Made by a program: the position numbers and the translations under genes
From: Papaver somniferum
Taxonomy: Eukaryota > Streptophyta > Magnoliopsida > Ranunculales > Papaveraceae
NCBI RefSeq assembly: GCF_003573695.1
Contig: NC_039360.1
Coordinates: 125,450,336 to 125,514,335, forward strand
DNA: 64,000 nt
Direction of reading: 5' to 3'
Notes under the pieces: model-generated
The model's input: the letters and a program-made list of their open reading frames with translations, nothing else
What the model was told of the DNA's origin: nothing
Database searches by the model: none
Part shown: piece by piece, positions 1 through 10,912 of the stretch
Layout of the letters: each line of letters opens with the position of its first letter
How positions within the stretch are numbered: position 1 is the stretch's first letter

Positions 1-1722
1 GAGGTCAGATTCTGAGGACTTAGCCGGGAAATGTTTGTTGATAGAGGATTGTTGGAAGGATAAGCTAACCACCTTGGACCCACAGCCATCGCACCATAAC
101 CAGTGTTGACCCTGAGCATTTCTTGTCCCCCACTCTGAGGCACTGGATAGGTCATAACACTGAACTTGTTCTCAAGAGTAACAGCGTCAAAGCAGTATAT
201 CTGCAACATAAACTAATCATCAGAAAAGCTGGAAGCCCGGAGCCTTATGTACATATGTGTGCCCATGAACAGTACAAATTTATACTACTCTAATATCTAC
301 CTAAAATAATCAAATACGTACTTGTGCTGCAAGGCCGACTGCTACAATTCGCGGACTGCATCTTACCATATATACAGCAGAACGGAATCTCAGGATATGG
401 GCATACGTGTGAGACCTTAAAGAGTAAAACCTAACAGCTGTTGGGGAGGAAACACGGGGTCTTATATCAGATCCAACATTTCCATCTCTGATCGGCCTAT
501 TCACATGGTCGAGGCCTTGAGCCAGACTAGAGCTATTGTTTTCTTCCCCTGCTACAACTAACAGTAATGGCTGAAATTTTGTAAACCCTTCATGAGAGGA
601 CATTATGGGGGTGGGCTGCATTTGTAGGAATGTAACAGGACCACCACGCTTTGAAACCAATTCACTAACATTAGAAGCATCCTCAATGTCAAGGACTTGA
701 AAGCCATTTGAGTAACCAAGTAGGAGAACTTTCTTGGAAATAGATGGACCTAGCACTAGCTTGTCAAATCCAGCCCATAATACCTGTTTCCCAAGAATTA
801 ATTAGAACATGAACCCCAAGCGGAAGATTAAATTATCAAAATTTCTAGATATATATATGCTAAGCAACATAATCATATTAGCTGGAACACACCAGCAAAA
901 CAGTGAGATAAGAATCACACTTTCGAGTCAAAAGTGCTAACAACACAAAGGGAGAACATTAGTTCTCATCCAGTGCAAGGTTTTAAAAGACGATGGACTT
1001 TTACATTTTATAGTATACTGGGGCAATTGCAGTCTGTCATCCAAAACCAATAGAAACATCCACAAAAATCTAAAACATTGAACCGTGGCAAACTGCACTT
1101 CACTCTCCCCATTAGTCTAGCTTTGAACCATCACTACGCGAACTACACTCTCCACGTGTTTTCAGTTGTCATCCAACTTAGTGTGCAAAATGGGAGAAAG
1201 AGAAATGATTCTCATTCAATGGGAAAATTATTGACAGTGACAATATGCTTGGAATGCAGTAAAAATCTACTTGATGCAAATGAGAGAAAATGCCTTAGTT
1301 TTGTGGGTAACAATCTAAAATTTAAACTGGACTTTGCCTCCAGGCCTTGTAATTTGTGGCGCATTGACTTAAATTGACATCTCATTCATTACAAATTAGC
1401 GAAAACAGTTGACAGCATAATGATCTGATAAACTATTATCTATACTTCAGTAATTCAAAAGCGAAATCAATTTATGATCGATGGAAAAAATGGGGAAATT
1501 TTTCAATAAACACATGCTAATCGGTGTGAAGTGTACCTGATCTTTCTGATCATCAGGAGAAGCAGCAGAAACTGAAGAAGCTACAGAAGCACTAGCAGAA
1601 CGAACAGTTGAAGCAATAGTATTGGCATTAGTAGAAACAGTTTTAATACAAGATGATATTATTCTAAGTGAATTTGGTAATAACCCATTACTACTGCTAC
1701 CATTTCCTTTTCCTTTCCTCAT
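1..1722 (-). CDS. ATG18: ATG18g/h-like autophagy protein (WIPI/PROPPIN family), N-terminal part
   Basis: Three exons are visible on the minus strand: 1537-1722, 322-783 and 1-200 (continuing off the left edge). All junctions are GT-AG and in phase 0. The start at 1722 gives MRKGKG followed by LLPNSLRIISSCIKTVS, the N-terminus expected of plant ATG18g/h; an upstream in-frame Met at 1785 would add an atypical hydrophobic leader. Exon 2 carries VLLLGYSNGFQVLDIEDA and FLQMQPTP, the first propeller strands, and exon 3 has IYCFDAVTLENKFSVMTYP. In this family a WD40-type beta-propeller binds phosphoinositides and acts in autophagosome formation; g/h members also have a C-terminal BCAS3 domain, which lies outside the window. 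The visible reading frame has no lesions, so it is likely a live gene. The first intron (784-1536) holds no other feature. Confidence 0.9.
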
Positions 1723-2159
1723 TTCCAATTCCACTCCACAACCACCACAAGTAACTACTGGTATCAGAACCACCACCGCCACCACTTTCCGCCGTTTCTG
1801 CCGACCATATCCGGCTAAGTATAATCGGAAAGACCATCCGATTTCCGATCAGAATTTTACTCACCCATAATCATTACTTTGAAGTTTGTTTTCCTCTGGG
1901 GTTCAGTTTTCTTTCTTTGATGTTTGACTTGGAGAGAAACGGAACTGGAGAAAACGGAACTGAAGAGAGAAGAAGATAGAGGCTGTCGGTCCCCCAGAAT
2001 TTCCTCTCTTGTTTTATTCAACCTGGAGTATATCATATGGAAGGCAATGGATATTTCCACCCTGGTTGTATTTATTTGTGGAAACTGCCTAATTAGCGTG
2101 CACTGCACGTGACATTTCAATCTTTTCTGTTGATGATTCAATCTTGAGAGTTATATCGC
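1723..2159 (-). other. 5' UTR and upstream region of the ATG18 gene
   Basis: This is the stretch between the ATG18 start codon and the LINE insertion. It holds the expected 5' UTR and proximal promoter. I see no convincing TATA box, and the short ORFs on both strands look like chance. Confidence 0.4.
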
Positions 2160-2170
2160 GAGATGAATTT

Positions 2171-2698
2171 ATTTTTATTTATTTTTGACGGGTTATAAGA
2201 AAGGAAAACAATGGAAAACTAGTGAGCCATCTCAGATACCAAAGCATCCATGATACAAGGGGAGAGAAGATATCCACCAACTTGAAACTTTGTTGGTAAG
2301 AGCATATTGAGCCAAGAATGAGCAACGTCATTACCCTCTCGTTTGATGTAACAGAAATTATATTCGCGAAGTTTGGAGCGAGTCCGTTGAGATCAGCTAG
2401 GATCGGTCTTAGGGGTCTTGGACTGGTCCTTTATAGCATCAACCACTAACTGGGCATCACCTTCACTAACACATCTATTCAAGTGATTATCCAGAGAAAA
2501 CCGTGTGCCACGAAGAAAGGCCATAGCTTCCGCTACCAAGGGATAATCTTCCCTAAAGAGCATCGTAGCGCAACCTGCAAAACTTCTGGAGCTGCTTCTA
2601 GCCACAACTGCAGTATCATTGTTCCCATCTTTGCAGCCAACATCAACATTGAGTTTGATAATCCCATCTTCAAGCGGTGATGGGGCGAGCAGTTAATT
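2171..2698 (-). mobile_element. 5'-truncated LINE remnant with RNase H-like domain
   Basis: On the minus strand (about 2393-2660) the translation reads IKLNVDVGCKDGNNDTAVVA and then PLVAEAMAFLRGTRFSLDN. This is the pattern of the RNase H-like (RVT_3) domain found at the end of plant L1-type LINEs. A stop at 2393 and frame loss further on show it is dead. The low-coordinate end begins with a T-rich run (an A-rich tail when read on the minus strand). An imperfect duplication of about 10 bp (GAGATGAA-TT, at 2160-2170 and 2699-2709) flanks it, as expected for target-primed insertion of a truncated copy. Confidence 0.6.
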
Positions 2699-2719
2699 GA
2701 GATGAAATTCTAATAACCC

Positions 2720-3350
2720 GTGGTGATGGGACGAGAGGTTAACTGCTTAGCTAATCAGATGAGCATGTCATACTCAGTCTTTAAAGGAGTATGTACAAAA
2801 AACTAAACTATATTCATTGATTAATATATTTTCTTTTCTTTTTTCCACCAATTTTCTGTGTGGTGTGTTGCTAAAACAAATTTTTTTTTCTTCTAAAGTT
2901 TAGACAACAATTAAAAAAAAACGAGAATCAAACAAACAGCCTAAAGATAAGAAAAGAATCGAGCCCATGGCCATGTAGCAAGAAGAAGACATGGAGGAAT
3001 CTGCATGTGACATTTTAATCTTCTTCATTGATTCAATTTTGGGAGTTATATAATGAGGGACGGAATTCTAAGCGTGCACGGTGATGGGAGTGTTGGTTAA
3101 CTACTCAACCAATTAGATAAACATGAATTCCCAGTTTTTAAAGGAGTGTACACAAAAACAAACTCAATATATCGCATGATACAGTTATTTTGTTTTCATC
3201 AATTCGGTGTGTTGTGTTGCTATCTATAAAACAAAATCATTTTTTTTGTTAAGTTTAGAATAAAAAAGAACATCAACAACAAAAGTTAAATAAAAAACCT
3301 AAAGGTAAGAAAAATAACCAAACCCCACTATGAAGAGAACTACAAAGAAA
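2720..3350 (+). repeat. Diverged tandem duplication, spacing about 360 bp
   Basis: Blocks starting near 2722 (GGTGATGGGACGAGAGGTTA) and near 3081 (CGGTGATGGGAGTG) share a series of landmarks. These are a GTTAACT box, the phrase TTTAAAGGAGT, a T-rich run, GTGTTGCTA and AAACAAA. Text near 3008-3070 also resembles 2105-2165, so the unit probably once extended left of the LINE. No coding potential is seen. Confidence 0.45.
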
Positions 3351-3361
3351 AAGATTTGGAG

Positions 3362-4215
3362 GAATCCGCACATTGTAGATAAGTGTAGCATTGCATATTG
3401 GGCGAGATCATGAGCCACAAAATTTTCGTCGCGTTCAAAATATACGAGTGGATGCATTAATCTCCAAGAAGTCGCAGAGGATATTCGAGGTTCAAAATTC
3501 GAGTGATTTGTGATCAGTCGCTTTCAATCTTGTTAAATCCCAATAAATTTTTTGTTAAATCTCATTCTTATAGCGAGTTTAAAAGCTAGAAGAACTCTAC
3601 ATGACCTTTAGCTACCATTGGATTATTTAGGTTCCATCATTCATTGACAACTAGCTAGAAATCAACTCCTGAATCGAAGGAGGATGTTGCACATCTACTC
3701 AGAGGTTAAGATCATATGTAAAATAATTTCCCTTATCGAAAAATATTCAAAAAACGAATGATCAGTAGTTTCCTCCTTTTTTATCATAATAACAACAATT
3801 AAAGTCTGTATAATGAATAAAAAGTGCCAATCCATTATGTGTTAATATTCGTATGAAAAGTTGAACTTGGGAGAAATTCCTCATCCCTCTCCCCAAACGA
3901 TGCAATTGACTAGCCCTGTAATTGGTCTTTTTATTCTCGAAAAAGTACAACATTAAGCTCCCTTGTTAACAAGTTTATACTAGTGGTGATGTGAGATGGT
4001 TGCCACTTAAGTGATTCACATCAGCTAAAGAAGGGTTCCCCCTATAACACCCACACCCCACCACACACACTATCACCAACAACAAAAATAGACAATTTTC
4101 TTTTTCGCAATACCTACATCTATCGGTAGCGCGCGGATTCGACGAGTATTTCAAAAAAAACCTGCATATGTCTGTCTAGGGGAAATCATTTAATTTTTAT
4201 CCATCATGAGACCGG
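3362..4215. other. AT-rich intergenic sequence
   Basis: I recognise no gene, TIR or LTR here. A minus-strand ORF at 3762-3953 has no family I recognise. Confidence 0.4.
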
Positions 4216-5745
4216 TTCGAGCATTTCTCGGTCGAACTCACAAGTGTTGTTATCTCAAGTTTGTTGTCAAATTTAGTTGATCAAAACTATATCTTGATTT
4301 CTAATCTACATTTAGTTAAGTCTCGGATTAGGATAGAAGTGTGTAGTTGAGAATTGGATATCACTGTGTTCTACCGTTTGAAGGCGAAGATCAACAAGAT
4401 CTTTGGAGTAACTTCAACATCAAAAGGTAAGTGAAGACTGAACCACCTATTTCTCAAGTTTTCACCTTGCTATCTATGAGACATTTTCGCATGACTAAAT
4501 TAGACAATACATGCATAACAAAAATTTCGATTCAAGTTTATCTTGAATATCGTTCTCGAAATATGACTATTTAAGATTAAGAACATTTGTTCATACTTGA
4601 TAATTTGGTTAAGAACAATTTATTGTACATGACTTATAAATTATGATTCAAGATTTAATCATTTGAAAATAGCCTGGAAAATTGATATGTGTCATTGATG
4701 TTATTCGGGAATGATTCGAATTGATTATTAGAGAGATATAGAACTATTGTTAATCTGGATACAAGACAGTATGCATACCAGTTCACATACTGGGAGAACT
4801 GTTATAAGTCCAGAGCACCAGTACATGTACCCAGTACACGTATCGGTGTAGCTATAGTCCAGTAGTGACTTTTTGGTACGAATTCCCGGTATCCATACCA
4901 CAAAAATTCTGTGAATCGTGAACCAGGAAAGGTACGCATACCTAGTATGCAAACCGGAAAAGATCTGTTAGTTTTAAAACCGAAAAGGTACGCATACCTA
5001 GTATGCAAATCATAAAATATCTGTGAGTTCATGAACTCATTTTTTTCGTAAGGGTACACATACTATGACAAAAACATTCACGAACAGGTACAATAGACGT
5101 GCTTACCCTGTCGAATATTTTCAGATGAACCAAATTTATTTCTATGAGATGATCAGCATTTGAACAACTCTTTAAAAACACTATCTAGATGTTTTTGATC
5201 ATATGTGTGACCCAAGAAAAGTATTAAAGTGTTATATGAAAATGGTTAAACATATAGTTCGGTTGGCTAGTTTCGGCTAACCTTTCATTGAACAAGTCAT
5301 TGTACATGGTTTGGTTATGGTCCATCCTAACCAGAGTGTATATTATTCTTCTATGTAGAGTCGTCCTCTACTTCAAACCCTTCTAGGGTTTAGCAGCTAA
5401 AAAGACTTCACCTAGGGATTCGTGAAGCCAGGTCCAACTATCTTTATCTTGATAGTTCGTGTCATGATCTTGTTTTGATTGTTGAGCTTGCTCCAACAAA
5501 CAAGATAGATAAAAATCACAAAGTTTCCCCGTCTCAGACTTTGTGATTCCATAAGTTTATACTTGTGAGGTGAATAATAATCTAGGCTGCTCTTCAAGAG
5601 TCATAAGACCGGATTTTGAGGTTTACTAGACTTTGTCCATTGCAATCATTTCCCTACCTCACCTTGATATTTGATTAGAACAGAAATCACATGTAAGCTT
5701 ATATGTGAGAGGCAGATTGGTTTAAAGTCTTTAATTGCTACTTTT
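4216..5745 (+). mobile_element. Degenerate copia LTR (family Cop-A), plus strand
   Basis: The opening (TCTCGGTCGAACTCAC, then GATCAAAACTAT and TTGATTTCTA) matches the start of the complete LTR at 16957. Positions 5400-5745 match 18400-18760 (TTGTGAGGTGA, AATCTAGGCTG, AAGACCGGAT, GTGAGAGGCAGATT). The copy lacks the R-U5 end seen at 18800-19405. The central part (4740-5060) contains repeats of TACGCATACCTAGTATGC, a short near-palindrome that recurs in the other copies of this LTR. Confidence 0.6.
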
Positions 5746-5829
5746 CTGAAAACTCCTTCCTTTAGTTTTTTTTTGAAAGGCGAACGAACGCCTAGTTTAC
5801 GGTTCGGTGTCTTTTCTTTTTTTTTTTGG

Positions 5830-6387
5830 ATTGATAGATGATTGCTTTTATAAGAGTTTATGGATTATTTTGGGATAATGGTCTTTTGATATGTTAAAGT
5901 CTGAGTTGCAAGTGTAGGTAGCAAATCATCTAGGAAAATTGTGAAATCGTGAATGTTGCGTGAGATGGAAAGTATAGGATGAAAATGGTATTTGGTTTCA
6001 ACGTGGGAACCTATAGTAATCGGTTATGTATTCTGACCGGACTTACTTTTTTATCACATGCTTCAATAAAACGGACCTCAAACCGCAAATCCGTGTTTTA
6101 TGGGCGGCGTCGAATTGTCTTGAGAAGTCCCCAGTTGTTCCTCGTTGCGTGATTATTGATAACTGGGTCGTCGATCCTGAGCGGATTGTTTGCATTTCCG
6201 CCTTGGGAGTCCCCAGTCAGTTCTTGTTGTATCGTTACTGGTAACTGTTACGACTGGTAACTGGGTCTTTAATCCCTTAGTGGATCATTCGTTGCTACCG
6301 TTCCGAGATCTAAGTCAAATGATGATATCGAGAGTTGAAAATTGACAGCGTAACCGAAAGATCAATCCTCCCGCTGTGGTCGCCAAT
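5830..6387 (-). mobile_element. Leader and primer binding site of a Tat-like gypsy element (Tat-B)
   Basis: Read on the minus strand, 6368-6385 is TGGCGACCACAGCGGGAG. This is almost identical to the primer site of Tat-A at 29309 and is of the tRNA-Arg-like Tat/Ogre type. It lies 2 bp inside the LTR end (CCCTCAAACA). The leader below it (about 5830-6367) contains an internally duplicated segment around 6120-6270 built on CCAGT and AACTGGGTC. No gag reading frame is seen before the element meets the copia relic. Confidence 0.6.
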
Positions 6388-6713
6388 TGTTTGAGGGTGA
6401 AAACGGTTTCTGCTGATTTCGGTAATTTTGCATGAGTGGGTGAGAAACAAGTCTAAACCCTAAAAAATATATTGTAAGGGAATACTTTAGATTCGAGAGA
6501 TCAATCTGTACAAATCCGGCCTAAACCAAGAAATGTTCGTTCCAGACTTGCTTCGGTCACAAAGTGAAGGAGAAGGGTTGGTTTTAGGGAGGGAAGCGAA
6601 GAGAGTGTTGAGACCAGAATAGTTGATTCTAGAAGAGTAGTTGTTTGACTTGTTTCAGAAAGTAAAAGCTAACAAATGGGAAATCTAGCAAGTGATTTCT
6701 GAGTGTTGTATAT
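6388..6713 (-). mobile_element. Tat-B 5' LTR, U5-side piece
   Basis: This is the end of the minus-strand LTR (terminus TGTTTGAGGGTG on the plus strand), adjacent to the Tat-type primer site. It is cut at 6713 by element N1 and resumes at 12816. A second fragment of the same LTR end sits at 19406-19505, which confirms it as a repeat family. Confidence 0.6.
6709..6713. repeat. Target site duplication TATAT of element N1 (partner 12811-12815)
   Basis: The same five bases, TATAT, occur directly outside both LTR ends of N1. This proves the boundaries 6714 and 12810. Confidence 0.85.
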
Positions 6714-8601
6714 TGGTAGGCTTTAAAGGATGTAAGAAAATAAGAGCAAAGAGGAAGCCTACTTGTTAACCGCAAGTGCACGGTGTCGATTGTAGCTTGT
6801 GCAAATACGGGTCGAATCCACAGGGACTAGGGTGTGAGTTGAAGTTTCCTAAGCTAATTCTCTAAGCAGTGAACTAATGAATCAAAGAGTGACAGTTGCA
6901 GTGAGTGAAAAAGAGTGATAGTGGCAAAGAAACCAAGGCAGTAACACAGGCAGTGATAAAGAAACAAAGGAAGTGAAGTATAGAAGGGACTAGGATATTG
7001 AATCCACCCTTTTCCTAAGCTAAGTCCTCCAACTATGTTCTTGTCCCTTGTTAGTTATCAGTCAGCTTCTAGGCTCTCTGAATAACTAGATGACAGTTGC
7101 GGTTCAAAGCCGGATGTTCATCTAAGGGTTGGTCTAGAAAGATTACTAAGAACACTAAGATGAATCTAATCCTAGTAGTAGTTGGGGCTCTCACACTGCA
7201 ACTACCCGCAGAGAAGCTTGCTTAGTGTTTTAACAACCTAAAAGGATGTTCAATCCTAGACAGTTCAAGCACAACAAGATCAGAGCATGGATGGGACAAA
7301 TACAATTGAAATTTACAAAATAATTTAAACTAAGAACTAAACCTTGAGGCACTGGCTATTCCAGTCCTCTTGGGTGAAGCACTGGCTAGCCCAGGCATAT
7401 CCCATTACAACACCCAAAGACCCCTATTTATACATACAATGGAAATCCCAAAAAATCCCCAATTAACAGCAAAATTAGGGTTTTTAAAAAAATACAATTA
7501 AACCCAAAATTGGTTCACCTAACCTACTGATAACAACCCAATCAATCAACCCTGCTTCAATTAGACGTACAATCATGTTCCCCCAATTATCCCTAAATTA
7601 TGAAATTAGGGTTTATAAGAAATAGAAATTAGGTTTACCTAATCACTGCAAACTCTTGATAGCTCTCACCCATGCTTCCTTACGATCTTCTGATGCCTCC
7701 CACGCCTCCAATTGATCTATATCATCAACTAATTTCACCAACTCACTCTTAGGGTTCAGTGGTGAGAGAATAGGCGAAATTCGTTGTTTGAGAGAGATTA
7801 GAACGTGATATAGGTGATGGGTCGAGTGTGTATGATGATTTGAGAAGAGATGGTGGTGGTTGTGGTGATTGAGAAGGAGTTGGTGGCAGAGCAGGTGGTT
7901 GTCGTGGAGTTGCAGAGGAGAAGAAAGGGGGAGAAGAAGGAGAAGCCGATAGTTTTAGGGTTAAGGTGTGTTTGGGTTAGGGTATAGGTATTTGGTGTGG
8001 TAGTGTTGAGCGGTTGTAGAAAATTCGATGTCCAGCGAAGATGATACGTTGGATGATCACATCTGGATTAAATCGAACGGCTAAGATGGAACAGGCTTGC
8101 AGCGACCGTTGGATGCGTGATACAACAATTCTGACGGCTTAGATTGGAGTTAGGTACTATGATATTTGACAGGAGCTTCAAGATTTGATGATCGGTGATG
8201 AGGCGACCGTTGGATAATGTGATGGATCCATTCTGACGACTCTCATGGAAATGGGTATGGATATTGGAAATGGATTTGGGTAAGGGTTTTGGGCCTTGGG
8301 TATGCCAAGCCCATATCTTCTTTAAGGACAATTCTTCCCCACTTCTAATTGATCCGGCTCTTGCAAACATCATTCTTCGCTGCCTTTCTGCGGGAGTCTT
8401 TGCCGTTTCTTTGCTCTTTTCGCTCCGTGAGTTAACCAGGCTTTATTTAGTACCTAAAAATGCAAAATTAATTAATAAAAATATTTATTCTTGAAAAAAA
8501 TGAAAATACAGAATATGGGATAAAATGTAGAATTAATTCACAAAAGATGAGTTAAATGCCAAGAAAAATATATAGAAATATGCATTTTTTAGCACTCATC
8601 A
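6714..8601 (-). repeat. N1 3' LTR
   Basis: The LTR is 1888 bp and begins TG and ends CA on either strand. A TATA-like box (TATAAATAGGGG on the minus strand, 7421-7432) marks the U3/R region. The minus ORF at 8068-8373 and the plus ORF at 8264-8494 recur in the other LTR and are not genes. Confidence 0.85.
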
Positions 8602-8640
8602 AATACCCCCAAACCTGAATTTTACTTGTCCTCAAGTAAA
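8602..8640 (-). promoter_or_regulatory. N1 polypurine tract plus hairpin with AGGA loop
   Basis: On the minus strand, a perfect 8-bp stem (TTTACTTG / CAAGTAAA, 8621-8640) closes an AGGA tetraloop. It is followed by AGGTTTGGGGGTATTT and then the LTR. The G-rich tract is the expected plus-strand primer. The hairpin form recurs three more times in the window with different stem bases. Confidence 0.75.
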
Positions 8641-10892
8641 ACAAAACTAAGGAAATCCTAACTATACCATTGTCGCTGGTCTCTCGATTGCATTTAGCGA
8701 AAGCAATAAGCCTTTTAAACCACTAAGTGTCCCTAGTGGACGAGTGAAGTCTCGTGAAGGTTTGCTTAGAACGTACCTACAAAGTTCTAGGACAAAATAT
8801 AAGCTCAGATTCCATGAAATGTGACATGTGCAAGATAGTAGAAGCTCACAGCAAAATGGAGATGTCAATCTAGCTATCAAAGGCACAATCCTAGCATTGA
8901 TAACAAATAAAGACATGTGATAAGAGTGTAAAGTGTATCTACACATGTTTCTAGAATGACCTGAAGTTATGACTACTAATCACCAAGAGATAGTTTTTAG
9001 GCTAAGAACCGAATTCTAAGCCAAGCTAGTTGTCCGGCTTTACGAGAATTGTGAATGTTCACCCAATGAGTTGGTGATATTTCAGTTTACCCGCGTTATA
9101 CATCGATGGCTGCACCCTCCTTGCTTATTACAAGACTATTTACAACAAAAAGATGACTCTTTACATGACTCTTATTTACATTGATTACTCTCTTTTATTT
9201 TTGGAACAAGAGAGAACTATTGTCTTTAACATGACAAAACATGGAATAAATAAATACTTGATATTTTTTTTTATTTTTTTTAATATTTTTTTGATTTTTC
9301 TGAATTTTTCTGAATTTTTCTGATTTTTATTTTATTTTTTTTATTTTGAAGAAATAACTTTGATCTTTACAACATAGTGACACTTTTGATACATGAACAA
9401 AAAGAAAAACATAATTACATGACTCTTAGCAAGAGGTGGCCCTTATCGAATGCATCCGGTCAAATTCTATGGTTGCTTTTCTTAACGTATCCTCCAACTT
9501 CTATCCCAGCCAACCAAAGAACAAGCTAGTCAAGTCTCATTCAGTATTCTAAAGTGATTGGCAATCTAACTTCCTATCAAACACCTTGAAGATCGAGGCT
9601 ATCATGTATTGGTAGATTGTGTGTGTGCAAGTTTCTTATCACATGTGAATTGTGCTAGAATCAGGGTGCCTAAATATCTAGACTAAGAATCCTTATGTTT
9701 ACATACATGCACAAGAGTCAACATTTCAAGGTAAATGAGCTCCATTTTTATGTTTTTTTCAATTTTTCAATTTTTTATTTTGATTTTTTCATTTTTTTTT
9801 TCAAAAAGGAAGGAGTTCTATTTTTCGATTATAGCATGTTATCAGGATATCTACTCTATACCCCCAAACCTAAACTAAACATTGTCCTCAATGTTTCAAA
9901 AGATGAACAAAATTACACTACAACATACAAGAGGATCATGCTGAGTAGAGAAAAAGGAAAGAGAATACCCGATTTGACGAAAGAACCGAACTCCGTTATT
10001 CAAGGCAAAAATCCAACATATTTCAGCCGAGATCATATTGGATTAGCAAAATATGTACAAAAGAAGCATAGGATTTAAAAAATTTATCTACTGGAGTATA
10101 TACAAGAAAATTCTACCGTGCATTTGATTTTGTGGGAATCATTTGGTTTTTATGGGAAACTTTTGGTTTTTGGGGAATCATTTGGTTTTTAATGGGTTTT
10201 GAAAAGAAAAATTTGGTTTTAAAATCGGGAGCAAGCCCACATTGGTGGAAGAATGCACAACCCACTAGAAATTTGAAAACAGCCCACAACTGTTGTGCAA
10301 AATGAAGCCTAGCTGAGTGTGAAGTGAAGCCCAACGAATCAGTTTGAATTGAGCCCATCAAAAGGTTTTGAATAAAAGAGCCCAACCGTTTGGGGCAAAG
10401 CTTGGTCTGAAGCCCAGATGGGTTGTTTTTGGAGCCCAAATTTGTTTTAAAAACTTTGATTCTTAGGCCCACTGTTGGTGAGTAAATCTCACCGTTGGTT
10501 TTTTGGAATTTTGAAAGTTTGGCCCACTCGAAGTTTGGTTCAGGCCCACAGTTCAGAAACAAGCCCAGAGTTCAGAAACAGTTGGGTTTTGGGCTAGAAG
10601 TTAACTGGAATGCGAGGCCCAGCTGGGTTTTAAAACTTTAAAACGTTTTTCAAATTTTTGGTATGGGTCTAAGCTCACAATGTAGGGGTCTAAAGTTCAG
10701 TTGAGTCTAAGCCCACGAATGGTTGGAGCCCACAGTTTAAACAAATTTCAGTTTGAGGCCCAAAATATAACTAAGTCCACAGTCCAATTCACAAGCCCAT
10801 AATCACTTTTAGAATTTACACAGCCCAAAAAGAAGTGCAACTGGGTTTGAAAATGGTTGTCAACTTTTGTTTTAAAGGATGTAAGAAAATAA
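8641..10892 (-). other. N1 internal region, non-coding
   Basis: It contains T-rich runs (9268-9352, 9740-9805), the box GTCCCTAGTGGAC (about 8727-8740, inverted GTCC/GGAC) that is shared with N2, and a second copy of the hairpin/G-tract module. Positions 10110-10860 are rich in GGGCTT/GCCCA words. The 149-codon minus ORF there (10113-10562) matches no family I know and looks compositional. Confidence 0.6.
9861..9896 (-). promoter_or_regulatory. N1 second (internal) hairpin plus G-tract module
   Basis: On the minus strand, AAACATTG-AGGA-CAATGTTT (9877-9896) is a perfect 8-bp stem with an AGGA loop, followed by a GGTTTGGGGG tract at 9861-9870. It has the same architecture as the terminal polypurine tract of the element. 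Confidence 0.7.
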
Positions 10893-10910
10893 GACCAACG
10901 GCGCAAAGAA
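10893..10910 (-). other. N1 primer binding site (degenerate tRNA-Asp type)
   Basis: The minus strand reads TTTGCGCCGTTGGTC just inside the right LTR, against TGGCGCCGTTGCC in intact Athila-type sites. The position fits; the match is imperfect. Confidence 0.55.
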
Positions 10911-10912
10911 CT

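Noticed and set aside
3762..3953. 63-codon minus ORF as a gene
   Set aside because: It has no recognisable domain or splice partner and sits in repeat-like sequence; the function is unknown and it is probably chance.
8068..8494. ORFs on both strands near 8.1-8.5 kb, repeated at 12.3-12.7 kb
   Set aside because: They lie inside the N1 LTRs, are duplicated only because the LTR is, and overlap each other on opposite strands.
10113..10562. 149-codon ORF in N1 as a gag-like gene
   Set aside because: No recognisable motif; it tracks the GGGCTT/GCCCA-rich composition and is not matched by the N2 ORF.
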